From Schistosoma haematobium (Eukaryota; Platyhelminthes; Trematoda; Strigeidida; Schistosomatidae): a DNA stretch of 64,000 bases. The translations under genes and the position numbers were made by a program. Of this stretch, positions 1 to 14,100 are shown one piece after another; positions within the stretch are counted from its first letter, which is position 1, and each line of letters begins with the position of its first letter. The DNA is taken from positions 30,030,402 through 30,094,401 of the forward strand of contig NC_067199.1 in NCBI RefSeq assembly GCF_000699445.3. The letters are read 5' to 3'. Below the pieces are notes generated by a model, which searched no databases, was not told the DNA's origin, and was given only the letters and a program-made list of their open reading frames with translations.

Positions 1-1905
1 TCCATGATCGGTGACGACTGATCCACCAAATGAGGCGGAAGTCCGCAGGGAACTCCAACTCTTGAAGCGCTACAAATCACTTGGCCCAGATGACTTACCT
101 CTGACCCTTTTTAAAGATGGTAGTGACTTTCCGGATAAGGAACTGACAACGTTGTTTACAAAGGTCTGGTAGCTAGAGAGTGTACCAACATCATGGAATG
201 AGTCGATAGTTGTCCCTATCTTCAAAAAGGGTTCACGTCGTTTCTGTAACAACTATCGGGAGATAAGTCTACTTCCGATTGCGTCCAGACTATTGGATTC
301 TGTTATACTTCTTAGGTTGTTCAAAACCCGAGAAAGATTGACTCTCGAGGAGAAGGCTGGTTTTCGTTCTGGTCGAGGATGTATTGATCATATCTTCAAC
401 CTCCGCCAAATGTTAGAACACCGTCATACTTATCGAAGGCCAACAATCGTAGTGTTTCTTGACATCAGGGTTGCCTTCGATTCGTTGGACAGGACTGTTC
501 TCTGGGATTGTCTATTGAAGAAGGGTGTGCCTGAGAAGTTTATTAACGTCCTAAAAGCCCTATATACAAACACCTCAGGTAGAGTGAGGGCATACAACCA
601 CCTCTCTCCATTGTTCCATTCGAGCAGTGGGGTTAGGCAGGGTTGCCCAATCTCACCATTCCTCTTCAACTTTGCCATCGATGACATTCTGGAAACAGCT
701 CTGATGGATGTGAATAATGGCGGTGTGGATCTGTTGCCTGGGGAAAGACCTCTCGACCTTGAGTATGCGGATGATGATATTGTCTTACTGTGCAGTGGTG
801 CCCAAGCCATGCAATCCGCACTTAATCAGTTGGCAATCAGTGTCCGTAGGTACGGTATGTGCTTTGCACCTTCGAAGTTTATTTATTTATTCATTTGAAC
901 ACATAAATATTGGTACAAGGGGTACCAAATACATATGTATATCTACAAGACTGGCAGGATTCTAATCCTGTACTCACCCTGGGTGGTGAGCAGATAGAAG
1001 TAGTCGAGAAGTTCGTGTATCTGGGTAGCTGCATAAGTGCTGGTGGTGGCGTGAGTGATGAGATCAATGCACGTATAGTGAAAGCTAGAGTGGCTTATTG
1101 CCAATCTGGGCCACCTTTGGCGCCTTCGTGATGTTAGTCTGGATGTAAAAGGTCGGATCTACAGCGCACCGGTGAGAGAATTTTTGCTCTATGCCTGTGA
1201 AATCTGAACTCTCCGAGTTGAGGATGTTAGACAACTCTCAGTGTTTGATCATCGTTGTCTCCGAAGGATTGCTGGCATCCAGTGGCAACACCATGTTAGT
1301 AATGCAGAGGTTCGGCATCGTGTGTTCGGGCACAGGGACGATAATCCAATTGGTGTCACCATCTTGAAACATCAACTTCGGTGGCTTGGACATGTTCTAC
1401 GAGTGTCGTCCCAGAGAGTTCCTCGTCGTGCATTGTTTGCCGACTCTGGGACTGGTTGGAAAAAGCGGAAAGGTGGTTAGTTTATGATATGGAGTCGTGG
1501 TATGAAAGAAAGCTGCACAGGACTGGCTTCTGTTGGTCCTTCACGACTCCCTGGTTGCCGTGCTGGAGATGGTGCGACACAGTGGCTAGAGACGTTATCA
1601 GATATGGCTCGGAATAGAAGTCAGTGGCGATCCTTCTGTAACCTTCTTTTACTTTCTTCATAAAAAGTGGCCGTAACTTCTTTAACTGAAAGAGTTCTTT
1701 CTGGTTGTATCTTTCTATTTCCCCCATTATTGTTATTATTTCACTACCACATACACTAATTTGTGGTCGTTATTGTTCTTTTTTTCTTTTTATACGCACC
1801 TTACATTCTTTATTTCTTAACATTCTCATTATTATTGTGTGGCGCAAATGTATCTGGTGCGCCCTTATACCAATATTTATGTGTTCAAATAAATAAATAA
1901 ATAAT
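1..1905 (+). mobile_element. Non-LTR retrotransposon family A, 3' part (RTE-like RT), broken
   Basis: Degenerate reverse transcriptase and C-terminal domain of a non-LTR element whose 5' part lies left of the window. Visible RT motifs are [24 protein letters not shown] (RT motif A), SGVRQGCPISPFLFNF and YADDDIV, a variant of the catalytic YADD box with an extra Asp. The C-terminal region holds the motifs [21 protein letters not shown] and RWLGHVLR. Frameshifts and stops (for example TAG near 169, TGA near 1206) show it is dead. The 3' end is a short conserved tail (about 1838-1905: GTGGCGCA..., ACCAATATTTATGTG, then AAATAAATAA). The tail recurs at 19033, 33205 and 50540 and serves here as the family marker. 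The element sits in a downstream intron of the minus-strand ABC transporter gene. Assignment to the RTE group rests on motif style only. Confidence 0.8.
878..938 (-). repeat. Nested 5'-truncated copy of the family-A 3' tail
   Basis: About 61 bp that is the reverse complement of the family-A terminal tail. It begins TTTATTTATTTATTC and contains CACATAAATATTGGTAC. It interrupts the reverse transcriptase of the host copy just after the codons for the FAPSK motif. The related copy near 30600 has uninterrupted coding sequence here, so this is a secondary insertion of a very short, severely 5'-truncated retrotransposition product in the opposite orientation. Confidence 0.7.
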
Positions 1906-2142
1906 CATTGACTATTCAATGTGAGGCATGTCTATGAATCTAGAATTTAAAAAAAGGTTCTTTTTAATGGGATATTTATAAGATTTTGCAAATAAGGATG
2001 GGAAAAGTTAATAAAAATTCCGGACTGAAATGAAATTTGCCTGAACAGTTAAATGATATAGACATTTAGATTTTTTCATGAATTCACTATAGTTAGCAAG
2101 ATCAATTTACAAACGGTTTATTTGAAATAAACATTAACTCAC

Positions 2143-5100
2143 CTGTTTCAACATGGATGCAAATAAATTTTGACGTAAACGTTTAGTTAGTTTTTGGCTA
2201 GCAACACCGAGAAAATAACCCTTGAGAATAGAAAGAGGAATAAAATTGTAAATAGACAGTAATAAATTATAATTCGTGAGTTAAAACATATTAATTAAAT
2301 TTTACACTAAAAATTTCCACTAAACAACATAATTCAAGTCCAAAATATTCATACTGACAACTGAAGCAGAAATTGGGAAAAGACACTGGAAGTAGGATAG
2401 GATATATACATTATGGAAATCATCAAGGTGCATTACGAGGCAAGCCCTAACTCGGAATCCGGAAGGGAAAAAGAGGCAAACAAAAGAATATATTGCGCCG
2501 GGACATCAAAAGAATGAATAGCAATTGGAAACAACTGGGAAGAGGTTGGTTGGAGGACTCTGATCAGTGGCCTACGCTCCACAAGGGGTAACAGGCATAA
2601 GTAATTATGTGTATATTTTTTCTAATAATAGGTGCAGACCAACTGGTTAGAGACTGGAAGGAATGCTCAGAATCATTTGCGATAGTGCGAATGAATTCAT
2701 TCTTTGTCTTTCTTCAGAATGTGGGTCCCAAAATCTCCATTTTTATACCTGGTCTTTTCTACTAATCTGAAATTTGTTTCGGTAACTTCATCTCACTGTG
2801 CTAATTTGGTATGATAACCTGAATAGATCGATGCCAATGTGTCAGGTTCTACGTTGTGTATGTCTGACTGACACCCAAGTACGTAGACCTACGCTTTGTA
2901 AATGAATTATATTTACTTAAAAATATTGTAATTTTGAAAGAAAATATTGAATACATCTATTTAACTTACCTGAAAAGTGGAACTGGCTAATCGAATCAAA
3001 CCCAAAAGAGCTATTACACCTGTGACTAAATTAGCTCTAATTTGCATTTCATCAGGTTTTCGAACTAGACTAAAAATCTGTATTTTGAGGAAGATAAACA
3101 GTGATACTAAGGTTAGGATAAACATAGATTTAATAACAATTTAAACACACAAGAAAACATGCATATGGTTAGTGAAGAGTTACATGTCGTAAATCATACA
3201 GTTATTGATAATGCAGACATCTGTTTACCGGGGTTTGGTTGTACACTCTTAAAGTTTCACTGGTAACTTGACGATGCTTTTTTTCTAGTTAGTTAGATGC
3301 TTAAAAGCAATATAGATTTCATTCGAACAATTTGTTGAATTAAAGAAATAATTAAGCGTAAACTTAATCATCATGGAGATAAACAATAAAATAATGATGA
3401 TTCCTTTTCTAACTGAAATAAAAATAAAATAGAAAGAGCTAATTTTGTTGATCGCTGAAAAATTCCTATCATATTAAAGGAATTATATGAACGAAGAATA
3501 TTCTTTTTAATAATTCCTCACAGGTTCTACAATTATGCATCCTGATTAATAATCCATAAGATTGGTCAGGTTTAAGGCAGAGTACATCATTTAAAATTCT
3601 AACATGTGAATCGAGGATTGTTTGTTATACATAAAATAGAATAAAATCGTTAATGTTGGGGTGACTAAAATAAAGTGTTAACTTGAACAAACTTATACAT
3701 TAGATGAAATTGTGAAGGGGAAAACGCTCCACACACTCAGGGAGTTGCTCTGATGCTGTCCAAAGTAGCACGAAATGCACTTGTAGGATGGGGATCTCAT
3801 GGATCCAGAATCATCAAAGCATCATTCAAAACAAAGAAGGAGGGGATCACAATCAGCCAGCTACAACGTAGGACCAGGCACATATGTGCATCGGTCCAGG
3901 TTGCCATACCGCATCAGCACAACAAGATGAACACCGGATTCACAGCAGTGGTTAGGTCAAAGGTGGTAATATATAAGAGAAAGATTGCATATAGAGATAT
4001 AGTACAAGAAGAAAGAATTGGTTCGTAGAAAGAAAGATACGAAGTGATTTTAATCTCTTAGTTTAAGGGAAGACAGGGAGTGTATACACCGACGCCATTG
4101 TGATCGATTCTGAGCCATGTCACCAAGAGTCTCCAACCATTGGTTACGAAAGTCACGCGGACCCCAACCAAGTAGTCTGCATCTACCAACATGGCTCAGA
4201 CTAGAAGTTAGTGTCTTCAAGCACTGATGCCACGTTTTGGTTTGGCCGCCCCTAACTTTCTTCCAACCATCTCCAATACCGGATAGCATTGCACGTCGTG
4301 GTAGTCGGTGTTCAGGCATACGTAACACGTGGCTCAACCATCTCAGTCGATGAAGATTCATAACCTCATCAACTGATTTACCATCATTCCCTAATACCCT
4401 GCGTCTAACCTCACTATTACTTACCCGGTGATCCCAGCAGATGCCAGCAATATTTCTAAGGCATCTGTGGTCAAATACTAATAGCTTACAATCACAATGA
4501 ATATTATCCAATGTTATGCACCCACCAATGATAGCAACGACGACATTAAAGATCAATTCTACGAGCGGCTGCAATCAATCATAGAGAAGTGCCCAAGAAA
4601 GGACCTCACCATTCTAATGGGAGATCTAAATGCCAAAGTCGGAATAGACAACACCGGATATGAAGATATCATGGGACGACATGGAGTGGGAGAGAGAAAC
4701 AAAAATGGAGAATGATTTGCAAATCTGTGTGCATTCAACAAATTGGTCATAGGAGACACAATATTCCCACACAAACGTATACACAAAGCTACATGGATCT
4801 CACCGGACCACACTATAGAGAACTAGATAGATCATATCTGCACAAATAAAAAGTTCCGAAGGACAATTGAAGATGTGAGAAACAGGAGAGGAGCTGACAT
4901 AGCTTCAGATCACCACCTAGTTATAGCCAATTTAAAACTGAAGTTAAAGAAGAACTGGACAACTGGACAAACATCACTACAAAGGTTCAATACAGCCTTC
5001 CTTCGAGATACTGACAAACTCAATGAATTCAAGAAAGCTCTCAACAACAGGTTTCAAGCCTTACAGGATCTACTAAAAGAAGAAACTACTATGGAGGACA

Positions 5101-8100
5101 ACTGGAAAGATATCAAAGAAGCATTAATTTCAACGTGTCAAGAGGTTCTGGGCCTCAGGAAGCATTATCATAAGGAATGGATCTCTATGGAAACACTGGA
5201 CAGGATCAAAGAAAGGAAGAACGCTGTTTAAACCATGAAGAACAAGAAGACAGCAATCAACAACAGCCGAACACGAGCAGAGAAAGTCCAAGCACAAGCT
5301 GAATACACAGAAGCGAACAAGCAAGTGAAGAGGAGCATTAGAGCCGACAAGAAGAAATACGTGGAAGAACTAGCAACGACGGCGGAAAAAGCTGCTAGAG
5401 AAGGAAATATGAAACAACTTTACGATACAACGAAGAAACTAGCAGGGAAATACAGTAAACCAGAGAGACCGGTCAAGGAAAAAGAAGGCAAGCAAATCAC
5501 TGAAATTCAACAACAGCGGAACAGATGGGTAGAATACTTCGAGGAACTCCTGAATAGGCCGGCTCCAATGAATCCACCGGACATAGAAGCGGCACACACA
5601 GACCTTCCCATAGACGTCAACCCACCAACGACGGAAGAAATCAGAATGGCCGTCAGACAAATCAAGAACGGGGAAGCAGCGGGACCCGACAACATACCAG
5701 CTGAAGCACTGAAGTCAGACATCGAAGCAGCCACAAGCATGCTTTATCTTCTATTCAAAAAGATTTGGGAAGAGGAACAAGTGCCGATGGACTGGAAAGA
5801 AGGACACCTCGTCAAGATTCCAAAGAAAGGAGATCTGAGCAAATGTGAAAACTACAGAGGCATTACACTACTGTCAATACCAGGAAAAGTCTTCAACAGA
5901 GTGTTGCTGAACCGGATGAAGGATGCAGTAGACGCCCAACTTCGAGATCAACAAGCTGGATTCCGTAAGGATCGATCGTGCACAGACCAAATTGCAACAC
6001 TACGGATCATCGTCGAACAATCAGTTGAGTGGAACTCATCACTATACATCAACTTCATTGATTATGAAAAGGCATTCGACAGTGTAGATAGGAGGACGTT
6101 ATGGAAACTTCTTCGACACTACGGAGTTCCTGAGAAGATTGTCAATATTATCCGGAACTCATACGACGGACTACAATACAAAGTCGTGCATGGAGGACAG
6201 CTGACAGATGCATTCCAAGTTAGGACCGGAGTCAGACAAGGCTGTCTACTCTCTCCATTCCTCTTTCTTCTGGTGGTCGACTGAATTATGAAGACCTCGA
6301 CATCTGAGGGAAAACATGGAATACAATGGACAGCTCAGAATCAATTAGACGATTTGGACTTCGCAGATGACCTAGCCCTCCCTATCGCATGCACACGAAC
6401 AAATGCATATAAAGACAGCCAATGTAGCAGGAGTCTCTGCATCAGCAGGCCTTAACATACACAAGGGGAAAATCAAGGTCCTCAAATACAACACGGAGAA
6501 CAGCAATCCAATCACACTTGATGGCGAAACTCTGGAAGATGTAGGATCTTTCACACACCTGGGAAGCATCGTCGATGAACAAGGAGGATCAAAAGCGGAC
6601 GTAAAGGTGAGGATTGGCAAAGCAAGGGCAGCATTCCTACAATTGAAGAACATATGGAACTCAAAACAACTTTCAACCAATATAAAAGTCAGAATATTCA
6701 ATATGAACGTCAAGGCATTTCTACTGTACGGAGCTGAAACTTCGAGAACCACAACAACCACCATCAATAAGGTACAAGTATTTATAAATGGTTGTCTACG
6801 CAAGATACTCAACATCCATTGGCCGGACACCATCAGCAACAGCCTATTGTGGGAGAGAACAAACCAGCTTCCAGCTGAAGAGGAAATTAGGAAAAGACGA
6901 TGGAAATGGATAGGACATACATTATGCAAACCATCAAACTGCATCACGAGGCAAGCCCTAACTTGGAATCCTGAGGGGAAACGGAAGAGAGGAAGGCCAA
7001 AGAACACATTATGTCGGGAAATAGAAGCAGATATGAAAAGAATGAATAACAACTGGAAAGAGTTGGAAAAGGTTGCCCAGGACATGTTTGGATGGAGAAT
7101 GCTGGTGAGCGGCGTATGTTCCTTCACGAGGAGTAACAGGACTATGTAAGTAATGGGGTGAGAGAGAGAATAATGTAATTACAAATCAGAAATCACGTAA
7201 TATGTACAATAATATGAATAGGGTTGAATGCTGAATAAATTTCTCAAAAAGGTTGGCATATGTTATAATAATGATAATAATAGCAATGATAACATTTGTG
7301 GATAAGTTTAAAAAGTATAAATATGAACATCGATCAAATTACGTCACCATAGTATTAAATTGATTATTAACTAATTAGGCCCGAAGTTAGCCAGGATAAA
7401 AGAAGCGGATGAACATATTTCTTTTGGACGCAAAGCTCTGGTTTTTTTTATCAGAATAGCCATTGCTTCAGCTGTCTACAGGATTCTCAGTCTGACGGAT
7501 TGAGGCAGAATGCTGTTAATACGATATATTATTGTAAAAGATTGCTCCATGTTGGCTGTAAGGCCAGTTTGAACTAAATGACCTAAAATGGAGCTGTTAA
7601 CAGTTTCAACTACACTTTTGCTTAAGCACACTGGGAAGAGTTTGTAGACGCATATGACTCCAATTATTATTTAATTCTGTCTAATTTGGTTTATTTTACT
7701 TGAACTCATCTCGTTGTATAACAAGTTCAAATAGTGTGATATTAAAAGTATAATACAAAATTTTGTTGGACCTTTAATATTACATCGATCCAGATAAGCA
7801 GAAAAACAACGAGAGTGAGTGAACTGATGGAATGTAGATTTGGATCACTAGTCAAATCATTGGAAGAATTTATATGTTCATAAGTTCAGTACAGTAATTA
7901 GATAAACAGACAAACACGTTTAGGAAACGTATATTTATTAAAATTCATAATTAATTGTGAGAAATAAGTACAGAACTTTCAGTTTAACGACTGATTTTAA
8001 TAAGACAACCACTGAAAAATAAGAAGCACTCAACATCTGTTTTTTTTTAGTATGGGACTACTCAGTGGAGCACATTCACAGACCAACAGATGATCGAAGC

Positions 8101-11100
8101 CGAGACCCTCAGGTCTCACAACGAACGTCCAACCTTTAGACCACTGAGAAGACATCCAATGGTATACGTGTCTGACTGCAGTCAGTTAGCGATATTGCGC
8201 GACCACCTTGAATTACCTGTGATGGATACCACACGACAAGACTACAATCCGCTGGCCGCCGTTTCTCATTAGAAACCCCGGGAATAACCTTCCGAAATTT
8301 TTTAGTGTCCACATGAATTTTACTGGTTTTTGGAAATTGTTGAATTTTCTACGTTTACATCAATACACAATTATCAGGACGATAAAAACAACACATATAC
8401 TAGTTACATGGTTGTCATGGTTGTTTATTCAAGCAAGGATAAACTGGAGTGGTTGCTACAAATTACATAGAATTCAACAAATAAACGTTTCTATTTTGAT
8501 GAAGTACAAAGTGAGTGAAATAATCAAATGAATTATAACAACCACCAGTGTAAATGCATAAACAACTGAGTATTTCAACTGTTCGCAGTTCTTTCTTTGT
8601 TTTTTGTTATGTATATTTATTGTGAAATATGTAGCTAATTATGGACTATGACTTTCACAATGATGGATGACTTGATAAAGCTAATTCATAATCTCTTACG
8701 CATAACCTTAACATACAAACGACAAAACAAAACAAAAAATATTGATTTCCTCTTAGGCTTCAATACTAATCAGTCAGTCGTAAACAATCTGGAACATATG
8801 TGCATCGGTCGTCACACTACATTGGTACAGAGGTGTGAAATTATGAAGAAAATTACCAGAGTAGAAAAGTAGTAACATTGTCTGTAGTAGTCGAAAAGAT
8901 TATGGATAAACAGTATTATTCGAGACGAGTATTATTCAAGCGAACCTCAACCTGGCAGTCTGCATTTACCGACGCTTAGTGACTTCATGGATTAATCCCA
9001 CGTAATATTTCGCCCCCCTCACAACCTTTTCCAATATACTCCTACACCGAAAATTATCATGCGTCTAGGTAGACGGTGGTTGGTTACACACTATATATGT
9101 TCCAACCAACGCTTTCAAAATGTTTTGCTTATTTGACAATATTTATTTTCTAAATTAACTTCCTGATGGATGTTAGTTTTTAAAAAAGAACAAATTTTTT
9201 CAAATAAAAACTTGGGGAAGTATATAGTCAAGTGATTTTGTTAATTGAGAGCATAGATTGATTAAGAAGTGTGATTTGGTGACCGAAATCTAGTGAAAAT
9301 AAGGTTAGATAAGTTTATTATTTAATAAATACCACAAAATAACAATGCACTTTAATAAAACAGAATTGACCAGGATAAGTATTGTCTAACTAAAAATTAA
9401 GGATGTAATTGTAAAAAAGTAAGGATGTTCCAGAGTAAAACTCAGAATAATTTAACTAAATAGAATGTCATATAATGTGTCCCGACTGTTGCTGCTACCT
9501 TGAAGTGGTGGTAGGGCTTGCATATCGTGCTAAACCAGTCAGGCTATACTGGCTGGAACAATTGTTCCTCAAGGTCGCACCGCGCCAGACAGGTCGGTTG
9601 AATAACAGTAAGATCAAAAGCAGCAAACCTAAGTCGTACTGCCCCCTTAGGTGGACCCTCCGTGTCCATCAACCCGATTAAAGCGCCGAGCATTCGCTTC
9701 AGAGTCGGCTAGGGTCAGCGCCTTAATTGATGATAGGGAGTGAAGTAGTTGGCCATGCCGATTACCTCACTTATTTTGGGGAGCTTCATAAGTATTGATG
9801 ACCTGATTTCTGACAAAATCTTGGCACATATTCAGAAAGATAGATAAGCTTTTGCCAACGTGTCTTTTGTGGCCAAGACGAGATATCCGTCTGCGAACGA
9901 AAAGACGAGTTTACTGTGCAGCAGTTTGAACCATTCTACTTTATGGGTGTGAAACATAGGTATTAGGAATTAAATGTTTGGCGGGATTAATGAATCTGTC
10001 TGTTTATTTATTTGTGTTTGAGCATCAGCTTGATATGATTCACTTTAACTATGTATGAAATATGGATTTCTTCTTATAGTTGACAAATTTAAAAGAATTA
10101 TTCATACGCTATCGTCGGATGATAAAACTCATCAAACTGTGAAAAGAAAATGTAGACTTACAAAATAAAATCAAGTTATTTTATTTTAAGACATCTTTCT
10201 CTATCTAGTCACTACAAGCGGCCTAAACACACTAGTAAATTGGAACAGGGCGGAATATACCCACTCTTATTCATTATTGTACTGAGTATATATGAAATGT
10301 CAGAGGCGCTAACACATCTATCACATCAATGGTCTAATTTTTATGAGTATATTTTCATCTAAAGACGAGTTTACTGTGCAATAGTTTGTTTTATTCTCTT
10401 TTATGTGTGTGAAATGTAGTCATTAAAGATAGAGGATATTTATGGGTACTCAATATTTCATCATATGTGTAGCCGTCCACTTTATTTTTGTCTTTATAAA
10501 CACCAACTAGTTGTTAGACGCCTCAAGGCATTATGGATAAATATTCAACTTAGTAAATCTTGAAACAGTTATACAAATCATGGACGACTATAAGGTCGAA
10601 GGGGATTACAAATATGCAAACAACTACAGGGTAGTAACAACTAATCAGAGTCAAGATCGACAGAATATGTTGTCAGTCATTTGTGGAGAAAGTTGGAAAG
10701 CACACTTCTATTTGAATTTTATGCTGACGATGCTGACAAGAAGTGTGATTAAAGCTCCACAATTAAACCATCCAGCTCAGAGGAACAAACCCTGTCATGA
10801 GCACAGTATGAGGTGATTAGATTTAAGAAAAATTTATTTGTAGTTAGCTGGAGTTATATGTTATTTCTCGTAGTACTCATCATGTCAGTGAACGTTTGTA
10901 GATATTTCTTGGAGAAAAAAGAATGATTCGACATGGAATCTAAATTGTTAAACGAACGGACTATTAATTATGATTTTCCGGTGAATAGTGGTAAGAAATT
11001 TTAAAATGCTTGGTACGCACTATTTGTTTTCAGAGTGAAAGATCTACTGGAGGGTTTAACTACCACCGTTTTAGATATCAATTGATTTAGATAGTGATGT

Positions 11101-14100
11101 TTTATTCAGAACATTAAATAGACTTGGAACTTGTCAACTGCTGGCAAAATTTTAATTTGGAACGACTAGTGAGTTTTACAACACTTGGTGATAGCAATTA
11201 ACTAAGCCGAGAATAAAAGTTTTCAATTTCGGTAGTATCAAATAATCTAAACAATGAACAAAAAATACGTAAGCAACTTGTTTAACACGTAATATAGATT
11301 TATCACTAAAGTGAATTAGTAAAATCAGTTTGGTCGAGATAATTACAACTTTCAGCGATCTTGCGATTCAAATAGAGGTACACACTATTCCCGTACGCCT
11401 GCTCAACCAGCTATGTATGTGAAAGATCGGTAAATGACCAGAAAGCTGTAAAGTGGCGAAACAAATCACACAAAGCATTAGTATATATTCCTTTATCATT
11501 TTGACCCAGACAAGGAATTGTTAGCTGGGACCTTTACTAAACGCATAATCAGCTACCTCCAATATTGTGCTTTATTTATAGTCTCTCGCTTGCTGACTGG
11601 TCCTATCAGATGTCATGTGAGTATGGCACGTGATATTACTGGACCCGGCCAGCTTAATATTAATTCGCCTTGAATGAATATTAATCTCCAGATTTAGGAA
11701 CCTTTTACAAGACGTTAGCCAAAAAAGTCATTCAAACATTAATATATGCATTATATTGTATCACACAGAGAAATCATCAAAGGCAGACAATGGTTTTTAA
11801 AAGATCACAATGATAAAAACAATTGTAGGCTTATTTAGAGTTACGTGAACATTATACGCTTTAATAAAAGATATTACCAAACATGTTACATGTTACTACG
11901 ATACCACTTACAGTGTAAATTTCTGAATATAATATAGCAAATATAGGTTGTAATCCACCGGTTATAGATGCAGCTATACATCCTAACGTTACACTTTTCC
12001 ATTCAGGTCTAGACAGTTTCAACAAACGAAGCATAGATGACATCTAAAAATGTATATTATTTTAATTGAATCAATACATAGGAGTAAAAGAAAACTTTAA
12101 AAGTAAGAAATGAATAAATCAGTGCGCAATGTATGTTTATATAATAAACATGGTATGAAATGAATGAATTTCTAGTGGAGCACCTAACTGAACAACATTG
12201 CGATCTCTCGAAAATCAAAAAAATACTAACAGAAGATTTCCTAATACTCCACTAAAATGTATGAGGTATGTAAATCATAAAAATCTGTCCAATAATATAC
12301 AACCACATAAAAACGTCTGTAAATAATAAATATAGAGGCACATAATGCAAAAACGAAGGAATCAGTTTTGCATGTCAATAATCTCAACTGCTGTAATCTA
12401 TATTAGAGATTAAGGTGTGTGCTACTTAAATGCTTGTTAGTAATCTAGTCGAAATAAGTGAGGGAAAGTGGAGTTTCATAAGTCGAATAAAACTTCTTGG
12501 AGTAACCTTGGTAGGTAGACTGAGTTAGAAATTCATCGACAATAATAACGAAGCCAGAAAGATTTTTGGGCTATAAGCTCAACATTCTACTGGCTGAACT
12601 ACGGGTTCCAGCTGCTTGCTGAATCCTACATTGAGAAATTTGAACTTCAAGCATTATTTACTTATGGAAAAGAGCCTGAGAGAGAAGATTATAGTAAATA
12701 GTCTAGCTACCAAATAATCGGTTCATTCACGTATATATCAATGTTTCTAAACCCATTTAGTGTTTCTATTAGCTCCTTTAACATCCAGACGATAAAAAAC
12801 TAAACCTGTTGGCAGTTTTACAATGATTAACGTGATGGAAATATACATCGATTCAGAATGCACATATTGAGTGAAACCGTTTTCGCCGATCTTAACAACG
12901 ATATATAGATTACTGTTTTGTTGAACGCTTTTCTTGTTTGGTCCATGACGCACCTTTTATAATCAAACTAGACATTGATATACACAAGTTCTGTAACAAG
13001 TATATTTCATGTCAATGAGTGCTTTGGTGAAGAGTTTAGTTGTTGAAAAATGAGACTAAATAATCATTATTTTTCAATGTATATCATAGACGAAGGTTTA
13101 TATGCAACGAGAAAAGTAGGCATGCCTGGTGGAAATCACTTGACTTTATTTAAATTTAAACTACATTGATACTGCAAATTATATAAAATTTATGCATGAT
13201 GAAGTAAAAATTAATCCGGTAAACATTAAACTTATGTTGTAACGAGTGATTAGCCCTGAGCCATACTTTTACTGTATGATAATATTGATAAGACCGTGGA
13301 GTGTAGACAGTATTAATTAAAGCGAGGTTCTAACCTATAATCCAATGACTGAAACGCAATATTGTAAAATAGAGTGAAGACTATTAACAACTTAACTGGA
13401 GATTGAATATCATGGTAGTTTCTTCAATTAGATTTAATTTATATTGCATACTACTATCAATACAATAACAAATGTTTTTAAATAACAAGGGTTGATTATT
13501 TGGGATGAATACAGTTGTTTTCAAAATACCCCATATTAACACTAACTAAATCTATGAATCTACAGTAGTCTAACATTGATTAGGTTCATGACCAGTGAAA
13601 CTCAACAATCTCTACAACTCCAAAATGTAAATCCATTAATTCCTGTCAATGAGATTATAAAATCTAAAATAAAGTGTTTGTCGAGATTCTAATGAAATAA
13701 CATTACAATATTAGATAAGACAGGTTTCGTACAATGAAATATTAACTGTCATTTGAGAGTAAGAAGGAAATTCTTTTTTTCATGATATCGATAGTGTTTT
13801 CATAACGTTCGTATAACTAGTATGTTAATAATAGAACAATTGCTCTATATAGTACAATCTAGACAATCGAATGACAAGATCAGCTTATATACATTGAAAC
13901 TATAGATCATAGCAAGGTATCTGGAATTTTACAAAGTATTAAAAAAAATGCATAAATGAAAATAAAATACAGATATCAGTTTACAAAATTATACGCATTC
14001 AGTTTTTAGTTGATAGCCGAATTTTCAAACATAAAAATTGATCAGGTCTCGAAAGTTGATTTGAAAATATAACAATCATGATCAGAAAGTCAGGTATAAA

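Noticed and set aside
8790..8815. ACATATGTGCATCGGTC resembling the family-B tail
   Set aside because: Only about 17 bp of similarity and no further tail or coding sequence around it. Could be chance or an unrecognisable remnant.
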